A stretch of DNA of 48,652 nt from an uncultured Granulosicoccaceae bacterium (lineage in GTDB: Bacteria; Pseudomonadota; Gammaproteobacteria; Granulosicoccales; Granulosicoccaceae), in the NCBI GenBank assembly GCA_938003855.1, contig CALKXD010000139.1, positions 1 through 48,652 of the forward strand, written 5' to 3'. Below the pieces are notes generated by a model. The model saw only the letters and a list, made by a program, of their open reading frames with translations, did no database searches and was not told where the DNA came from. The position numbers and the translations under genes were made by a program. Below are positions 43,368 to 48,652 of this stretch, one piece after another (position 1 is the stretch's first letter; each line of letters opens with the position of its first letter).

Positions 43368-44030
43368 CTAGAACCACGATTCCGGGATGATGATGATGTC
43401 ACCGGGGTTCACGTCGCGGTTAGCGCCAATGTCACCTTTTTTCAACAGGTCATGAAGGCGTATTCGGTAGGTTTTTCGAGTGCCGTTAGTGGTTCGCACC
43501 AATACCGATTTATTGCCGCTGGAGAATTTTTTCAACCCCCCGACTTCAATCATCACGTCAAGTACGGTCATACCGTTTACGTAGGGAACCGTTCTCGGGT
43601 TGGCGCCGCCACCGACGACTTTGATCTGCTGCGATGGTGCGCCAATGAACTTGTTGACGGTGACGGTGACGGTCGGATTTTTCACATAAACCTGGTACCT
43701 AAGTTCAAGTTCACGTGCAAGTTCTGTCGGGGTCTTTCCACTGGCAATCATGTCTTCGACCAGTCGAGTGGTGATTTTCCCATCAGGGCGAACTGGCACG
43801 GTAACAGAGAGATCTTTATATCCCCAAACGAATACGTCGAGCGTATCACCAGGCCCGATAACATATTTGTAGTCCGGGGTAACCGGTGCATTTTTAGCCG
43901 CTGGTGCAGTGACAGCAGTTTGCTCTTTGGCGTCAGTAATAAGACCTGCCCGTTTCCGCTCAGCTTGCGATGCGCAACCTGCCAGAAAAGCGGAAATGAG
44001 GAATGTAGTGAGTAGGTTTTTTAGGTTCAT
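43368..44030 (-). CDS. Polysaccharide export lipoprotein (Wza/XrtA-associated)
   Basis: From ATG 44030 the protein has 220 residues and a lipoprotein signal peptide MNLKNLLTTFLISAFLAGC, Cys19 being the lipidated residue. It continues with a short linker, the Poly_export domain YVIGPGDTLDVFVWGYKDLSVTVPVRPDGKI and a SLBB-type part (GGGANPRTVPYVNGMTVLDVMIEVGGLKKF, VNPGDIIIIPESWF). It is anchored in the outer membrane and forms the channel or its periplasmic cap. An in-frame ATG at 44051 overlaps the ATPase stop (ATGA), so coupling is likely; the shorter start gives the better signal peptide and follows GGGAG. XrtA-type loci usually carry this short form. Confidence 0.92.
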   Translation of the reverse strand: MNLKNLLTTFLISAFLAGCASQAERKRAGLITDAKEQTAVTAPAAKNAPVTPDYKYVIGPGDTLDVFVWGYKDLSVTVPVRPDGKITTRLVEDMIASGKTPTELARELELRYQVYVKNPTVTVTVNKFIGAPSQQIKVVGGGANPRTVPYVNGMTVLDVMIEVGGLKKFSSGNKSVLVRTTNGTRKTYRIRLHDLLKKGDIGANRDVNPGDIIIIPESWF

Positions 44031-44047
44031 CCTGCTTATTCTCCCGT

Positions 44048-44917
44048 TCATGCGGCTTTCAGTGAGCCATCTTTCTGGTTGGTGCTGCGAACCTTGGCCG
44101 GCAGTAAATCTTCGTTGATTAGCTCACGAAGTACTTCGCAGACGTCCGGAAGTTCAAGTTTCTGTTTTTCTTTTGTCATACCGTGTAGCATCAGTCTGCT
44201 ACATATGAGGTTTATCCATCGTGGAATACCCATGCTTGTCTTGTGGATCAACTTGTATACGTTGGGACAAATCTCGGGTGTATTGTTCCAACCGGCGGCG
44301 GACAGATTGTGGGTAATATATTCCGCCGTCTCGACTGGTGTCAGGGTGTCAATCTTACAGGTAGCCACCAGGCGCTGGTGCAATTGTTCGTGCTCCGGAC
44401 GTAAAATAGTGTCACGAAGCCGGGGGAGACCAACCAGGTGTATTTGCACCAGTTCTTCACCCTCGAATTTCAGATTGGCCAGGTGCAATAGTTTGTGCAG
44501 CGCATCGTCGGTAAGCTGGTGGGCTTCGTCTAGTACCAACAGCGCTTTTTTCCCCTCAGTCTTCACTTGAATCAACGAATGAGTGATTGCATTCAGCGCA
44601 TCGGGGATGCCTGGCGGGATGTCTGTGCCGGTAAGAATTCCCGCGTAGTGGCGCAGTAGTTCAGCGCCGTCGTAGCCGGTGCACGCTATGACAACCGGGT
44701 CGAGCGGAATACCGAGCTCGCCGGTCACAAGGCCGTGGACCAGTGTCGATTTACCGGTTCCGCTGACGCCAGTCACAAGCACAATACCTTCGCTCATTTG
44801 CAACCCGTACTGCAGGTAGGATCGAGCCTTCCTCAGACTTTTATGGGAATACAAATTGTGCTGATCCGCAGCTAGACGGAATGGGTCAGCAGCTAACCCG
44901 TAGTATTCCATGTACAT
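44048..44917 (-). CDS. XrtA-associated secretion-type ATPase (ExeA-like)
   Basis: A 289-residue AAA+ ATPase resembling the ExeA/GspA family and its exosortase-locus relatives. It begins MEYYGLAADPFRLAADQHNLYSHKSLRKARSYL, the usual FGLxxxPF start. Walker A is GVSGTGKST (50-58) and Walker B LVLDEAHQL (127-135), followed by the HLVGLPRLRD sensor region and a C-terminal helical lid with GIPRWINLICSRLML. It has no membrane helix and probably acts at the inner membrane to move or assemble export components. The stop overlaps an in-frame ATG of the export lipoprotein gene. Confidence 0.9.
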   Translation of the reverse strand: MYMEYYGLAADPFRLAADQHNLYSHKSLRKARSYLQYGLQMSEGIVLVTGVSGTGKSTLVHGLVTGELGIPLDPVVIACTGYDGAELLRHYAGILTGTDIPPGIPDALNAITHSLIQVKTEGKKALLVLDEAHQLTDDALHKLLHLANLKFEGEELVQIHLVGLPRLRDTILRPEHEQLHQRLVATCKIDTLTPVETAEYITHNLSAAGWNNTPEICPNVYKLIHKTSMGIPRWINLICSRLMLHGMTKEKQKLELPDVCEVLRELINEDLLPAKVRSTNQKDGSLKAA

Positions 44918-45116
44918 AGTGATTCGCGCTCAAGTTTTCTTAATGTAGTGAGGCTTTAGCCGGCATTCGTGCGAGCACGTCCGTTACGGCTTGTTGTTTT
45001 TTTACCGAGAAAATCGTATCCCAAGCTGGTAATTTTGACCGGTCACGGCCGAAGCTGCCAGAATCTTCAAGGTCTTAGTCTTTGGCGGCACTTCGCTGTA
45101 TATCTGATGTGCCGGT

Positions 45117-45133
45117 GTGGGGAGTTTCCCCAC
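45117..45133. other. Hairpin between ATPase and deacetylase genes
   Basis: GTGGGGA-GTT-TCCCCAC, a perfect seven-base stem with a three-base loop, in the 232-bp gap following the deacetylase stop on the minus strand. It has no T-run, so it is more likely an RNA-stabilising structure than a terminator. Position is accurate to about one base. Confidence 0.4.
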
Positions 45134-45149
45134 AGTGAGGTTTTGCACA

Positions 45150-46031
45150 CTACGCAGCCTGGTCGGCATGATTAATGCGGCCCAGAGCGTCCGCGTAGAC
45201 CTCGGGTATGGTACGCCATTGATAGTCTGCCAGCAGCTGCGTGATCTTGCGTTCCATCTGGGATAAATTCTGATAGTGGCGAAAACGCGTAGTCAGATTC
45301 AGTCCTTTGACGCGCGGCTGATCGGGGTCTATTTCCCACGGGTGGAAATAGAAAATAGCGGCTTCTCTGTCCTTGTTATTGACCCGGTTGATGGCCCACT
45401 TGCTGACGGCATAGGGGTAGAGTCTGAACCAGCCGCCGCCGCCGCAGGGGTAGTTTTTATTCATCAGGCGGGTGGTGGTGATTGGCAGTTCCAGAATCTT
45501 GTCATTTGCACAGGCATAAGAGAATCGCGGCGCTCCGGGTATGCCGTACAGATCATGTTTGATTGGTGCAATACTTGAACTATAGAGATACCCCTGCTCT
45601 AGCAGGACATCGTGTGCCCAGTCGTTTTTCAGGGTGAAAGAGTAACTCGGGGCTCGATAGCCGATGACTTCGGTTCCGGATACCTCTTCAAGTACGCTTT
45701 TGGATTTCGCAACATCAACTGAGAATTCTTCCCGGGTGAGTGTGGTAACACGGCGGTGGTCCCAGCCATGGCTGGCAAGATCATGCCCCTGAGCGACGAT
45801 TCGCCTGACCAGGTCCGGGTAGTGTTCAGCGACCCATCCCAGTGTGAAAAATGTGGCCTTTACATCGTGTTGATCAAACAGTTCCAGTATGCGGTCAGTA
45901 TTTGCTTCGACTCTGCCCGTGTAGTTTTTCCAGCTTTCCCTTGAGATATACGGGTCGAATGCCGAAACCTGAAAGTAGTCCTCCACATCGACTGTCATGG
46001 CGTTTGTTGTCTTTGCGATATTTTGATTCAT
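45150..46031 (-). CDS. XrtA-associated polysaccharide deacetylase (DUF3473)
   Basis: A 293-residue NodB-fold deacetylase with the C-terminal DUF3473 extension usual in exosortase loci. Motif 1 is TVDVEDYFQV (catalytic and metal Asp), motif 2 ASHGWDHRRV (metal His pair), motif 3 GYRAPSYSF. The extension contains YPCGGGGWFRLYPY and FYFHPWEIDPDQPRVKGL. It removes N-acetyl groups from an amino-sugar polymer. The start at 46031 gives MNQNIAKTTNAMTVDVEDY; a GTG at 46052 is an alternative; neither has a strong ribosome binding site. No signal peptide is present, so it should act on the cytoplasmic side or before export. It opens the minus-strand run. Confidence 0.92.
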   Translation of the reverse strand: MNQNIAKTTNAMTVDVEDYFQVSAFDPYISRESWKNYTGRVEANTDRILELFDQHDVKATFFTLGWVAEHYPDLVRRIVAQGHDLASHGWDHRRVTTLTREEFSVDVAKSKSVLEEVSGTEVIGYRAPSYSFTLKNDWAHDVLLEQGYLYSSSIAPIKHDLYGIPGAPRFSYACANDKILELPITTTRLMNKNYPCGGGGWFRLYPYAVSKWAINRVNNKDREAAIFYFHPWEIDPDQPRVKGLNLTTRFRHYQNLSQMERKITQLLADYQWRTIPEVYADALGRINHADQAA

Positions 46032-46297
46032 AACATGTTTCGTTGTTGACACCGACAGCGATGTCTGAAAAGTCTCAGGAGCAGCGCTCGACCAGGAAGT
46101 CCGGAAACCAGCCGCTTGCCCGCTTGTTAACGGAAGGGCGGGTATATTCTTAACCGTGCCGGATGCATACTTGCACGGTCCAGCCGGCTTATGGGAAACA
46201 GACCTGCCATGGTTATGGCGATTTTGCTGCGCAATGAAAGTTCCGTCGATTATAAAGAATTTGATGATGTTTAAAATAATAAGGTGTACCTGCTGAC

Positions 46298-48181
46298 ATG
46301 TGTGGCATAGCTGGTTTTACTCAGTACAAAAAAGATGTCTCCGATGTGTCCGGCTTGCTGGATCAAATGGGGACAGCTATTCAGCACCGCGGGCCTGATG
46401 CTGCCGGTGTTTTCATCGATGAGCGGGTGGCGATGGTACATCGGCGCTTGAGCATCATTGACCTCAGTGAATCAGGCGCACAGCCAATGTACTCGCCGTC
46501 CGGCCGGTACGTTACGGTATACAATGGCGAGATTTACAATTTCCAGTCGCTGCGAAAGCAATTGCAGGACGATGGACTGACTTTCCGGGGAACGTCCGAT
46601 ACCGAGGTCCTGATTGCACTGTACGAGAGACATGGTGCTGAGTGCCTCGATCTTCTTAATGGCATGTTTGCGCTGGCGATTTGGGACACACAGGATCAGG
46701 TGTTGTTCCTGGCTCGAGATCGCCTTGGCAAAAAACCGCTGTATTTTTATCAGAAAGATCAGCGATTTTTGTTTGCCTCTGAGATCAAATCGATACTGTG
46801 CGCAGAGGATATCGACCGTACCGTACGCAGTGACGCTGTTCAGGACTACTTCTTCTACCAATACGTTCCTGATCCGAAAACTATCTTTAAATACATACAC
46901 AAACTGCCTCCCGGTTACTGGATGCGCATTGACCGGGATGGCAGCGTGCAGCAGCAGTATTGGGACGTGTCTTTTGCTAAAACACATACCGGTTCGCGCG
47001 ATCAGATCGAGGAAGAACTGGTCGAGTTACTCGATGACAGTGTGAGTGCGAGGATGATCAGCGACGTACCTTTGGGGGCATTCTTAAGCGGGGGAGTCGA
47101 CTCGAGCGCAGTCGTCGGCCTGATGGCCCGCAACAGTGACACGCCGGTCACCACTTGTGCGATAGGGTTTAACAACGAAAAATTCGACGAGGTTACCTAC
47201 GCCGCCAATGTGGCACGGCAGTTTGAGACCCGGCATCACGAACTCACTGTGCAGGAGAACGTCGAGGCGAATCTGGTGTCGATAGCCACCTACTTCGATG
47301 AGCCATTTGCGGATCCTTCGTTTGTCCCCACTTTTTACGTATCAAAGTTAGCCCGGACTATGGTCACCGTGGCGTTGGCCGGTGATGGCGGCGACGAGAA
47401 TTTCGCTGGTTACAGCAAATACCTGGACGATCAACGTGAGAACCGTTTACGCAAGTGGGTTCCCGGTGCGATACCACAGGCTGTCGCTGGCGGTTTGTCG
47501 CGGATGCTCGCAGATAATCCGGTCAGTCAATTACGGCGAGGCAGTTCATTGCTGAACAGCTTGTCCGGTAGCCCGTCGCGGGGATTTTTTCTCTCAAACT
47601 CATTTTTCAGACGACATATCTGGGAGCGACTGATCACTGGTCAATTTGCCAGCGAGGTGTCCGGCTACGACTCCTCAGCGGTAACACAGGACTATTACGC
47701 GAAAGCCGACACTGACGATCATTTGTCGAAGCTTTTGTATACCGATATAAAAAGTTATCTGCCGGGGGACATACTGGTTAAAGTCGACCGCATGAGTATG
47801 GCGAACTCGCTGGAAACGCGGGCGCCTATTCTTGACTATCGGGTGGTTGAATTTGCCGCCACGTTACCGTCTGAAATGAAAATTCACAACGGTGAGGGCA
47901 AAAGTGTTCTGAAGACATCACTGGAAGGGTTTCTGACCAACGATACTCTCTATAGAAAAAAGATGGGGTTCTCTGTCCCTCTGGCGAGTTGGCTGCGCAA
48001 TGAAATAGCCTCTGTTGCAGAGCGTTATCTGTTGGCTGAAAATAATGGGCTATCGAATTTTTTCAGCGTGTCTGAAATCCGCGGCTTGTGGATGGAGCAC
48101 CAAAGCGGTAAACGGGACTACTCCCAGGAGCTCTGGAGTTTATTAGTCTTCGAAATATGGTGGCAGCAGTACATCGCCTGA
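46298..48181 (+). CDS. XrtA-associated asparagine-synthase-type amidotransferase
   Basis: A 627-residue glutamine amidotransferase. Residue 2 is the N-terminal nucleophile Cys (MCGIAGFTQ), followed by the class II glutaminase motifs QHRGPDAAGVF, VHRRLSIIDLS and YNGEIYNFQ. The synthetase half has the pyrophosphatase loop SGGVDSS (254-260), ALAGDGGDENFAGY, and DRMSMANSLETRAPILDYR. It transfers ammonia to an activated carboxyl group. In exosortase-linked loci this family is thought to modify uronic acids of the polysaccharide, rather than make asparagine; which one holds here is inferred from location. It is divergent from the deacetylase gene across 266 bp. A 21-codon frame at 46209 lies upstream. 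Confidence 0.9.
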   Translation: MCGIAGFTQYKKDVSDVSGLLDQMGTAIQHRGPDAAGVFIDERVAMVHRRLSIIDLSESGAQPMYSPSGRYVTVYNGEIYNFQSLRKQLQDDGLTFRGTSDTEVLIALYERHGAECLDLLNGMFALAIWDTQDQVLFLARDRLGKKPLYFYQKDQRFLFASEIKSILCAEDIDRTVRSDAVQDYFFYQYVPDPKTIFKYIHKLPPGYWMRIDRDGSVQQQYWDVSFAKTHTGSRDQIEEELVELLDDSVSARMISDVPLGAFLSGGVDSSAVVGLMARNSDTPVTTCAIGFNNEKFDEVTYAANVARQFETRHHELTVQENVEANLVSIATYFDEPFADPSFVPTFYVSKLARTMVTVALAGDGGDENFAGYSKYLDDQRENRLRKWVPGAIPQAVAGGLSRMLADNPVSQLRRGSSLLNSLSGSPSRGFFLSNSFFRRHIWERLITGQFASEVSGYDSSAVTQDYYAKADTDDHLSKLLYTDIKSYLPGDILVKVDRMSMANSLETRAPILDYRVVEFAATLPSEMKIHNGEGKSVLKTSLEGFLTNDTLYRKKMGFSVPLASWLRNEIASVAERYLLAENNGLSNFFSVSEIRGLWMEHQSGKRDYSQELWSLLVFEIWWQQYIA

Positions 48182-48255
48182 TGTCACCGCGGTGGTGTCC
48201 CGGGGCTGAGGCCCGGGGCGCAAGCGATAGCCGGTCGGTGGTGGCAGCCCGCTAC

Positions 48256-48652
48256 TTAGTGAAAAGCCGCACCGTTTTGCTTGTAGTTATCCACGAATGA
48301 ATCCATGTCGTATTCTGCATCGTGCAGTCTGGGTAGCAGATCGTTGAGCAATACCGGTGTATGCGGGTTGTTGTCGTGGAATAGAAAGATATCGCGGTCG
48401 TTCACTTCACCGGCTATTTCAGCCGCTCTGGCGCGAGCAGCTGTATCATCTCTCAAACGCCAGTCATTGCTGTCCAGGGACCACTTGCAGATGTCAAACT
48501 TGAGTTTGCGTGAAGCACGTATTGTTGCGGTAGTTACCGTGCCAAGTGGTGGCCGGAACAGTGTCGGGGTATACCCCGAAACCTCGAAAATCCGTTCCTG
48601 GCACCGGAGCAGGTCTGCCAGGTACTCCTGGTACCCGGGTGGTTGGCCAAGC
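48256..48652 (-). CDS. Polysaccharide deacetylase (NodB fold), 5' part beyond window
   Basis: The minus strand is open from the window edge to the TAA at 48256-48258, giving at least 131 residues of the C-terminal half of a NodB-family deacetylase. The motif LFRPPLG is the third NodB motif, followed by KWSLDSNDWR and the late motif IFLFHDNNPHTPVLLNDLLP, whose FHD contains the usual catalytic His. It seems to be a normal gene cut by the window end, not a pseudogene. It is different from the DUF3473 deacetylase at 45150. The start and signal peptide cannot be judged. It converges on the amidotransferase gene. Confidence 0.82.
   Translation of the reverse strand, partial: LGQPPGYQEYLADLLRCQERIFEVSGYTPTLFRPPLGTVTTATIRASRKLKFDICKWSLDSNDWRLRDDTAARARAAEIAGEVNDRDIFLFHDNNPHTPVLLNDLLPRLHDAEYDMDSFVDNYKQNGAAFH

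Noticed and set aside
48199-48217. GC-rich hairpin between the amidotransferase and truncated deacetylase genes
   Set aside because: CCCGGG arms could pair, but there is no T-run; not called a terminator.

Overview
The window reads as chromosomal DNA of a free-living, probably marine, gammaproteobacterium. The GC content is moderate, and genes run on both strands with short gaps. The gene content includes a TAXI-type TRAP transporter, a methylamine/betaine-type methyltransferase paired with a dimethylglycine-dehydrogenase-like flavoprotein, a PAS-GGDEF-EAL protein, and an exopolysaccharide locus of the kind found with XrtA/PEP-CTERM exosortase systems. A Granulosicoccus-like lineage is a guess, not a demonstrated assignment. 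I see no tRNA, rRNA, CRISPR array, insertion sequence or prophage.

Layout. 0.1-9.0 kb: MFS transporter, NIPSNAP protein, RhlE helicase, KDG kinase, DUF1801 protein, cupin, an unknown exported beta-strand-rich protein and a c-di-GMP enzyme. 9.3-12.7 kb: TAXI-TRAP operon with a hairpin attenuator between binding protein and fused permease. 13.0-19.2 kb: three EamA/DMT exporters, an M20 amidohydrolase, an exported unknown, and a stand-alone phosphoglycosyl transferase with an odd Arg/Ser-rich insertion. 19.4-24.0 kb: two large secreted proteins, a copper radical oxidase with all active-site residues and a GlyGly-CTERM-like tail, then a DUF2341 protein. 24.1-27.7 kb: thioredoxin-like protein, GNAT acyltransferase, and an NAD(P)-binding dehydrogenase preceded by a possible leader peptide. 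27.8-30.3 kb: metallophosphoesterase, TatD and a LysR regulator. 30.4-34.5 kb: mttB-like methyltransferase and an FAD/GcvT fusion, divergent from the LysR gene, with a clear palindromic operator candidate.

34.6-48.7 kb is devoted to cell-surface polysaccharide. An acyltransferase-3 protein and a polytopic GT-C-like membrane protein form a 4-nt overlapping pair. A polyprenyl-phosphate sugar transferase lies behind a textbook CRP site. A minus-strand run carries a DUF3473 deacetylase, secretion-type ATPase, export lipoprotein, chain-length protein, tyrosine autokinase and outer-membrane protein. An amidotransferase of the asparagine synthase family and a truncated NodB deacetylase follow. Together these would start, polymerise, modify and export an exopolysaccharide: the transferase loads the first sugar on the lipid carrier, chain-length protein and kinase control polymerisation, the lipoprotein and outer-membrane protein export it, and the deacetylases, acyltransferase and amidotransferase decorate it. 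No exosortase and no PEP-CTERM substrate is present in this window.

Functions are inferred from motifs and remembered family features; no database search was run. Starts were moved downstream of the longest reading frame where a signal peptide, ribosome binding site or stop-start overlap argued for it.
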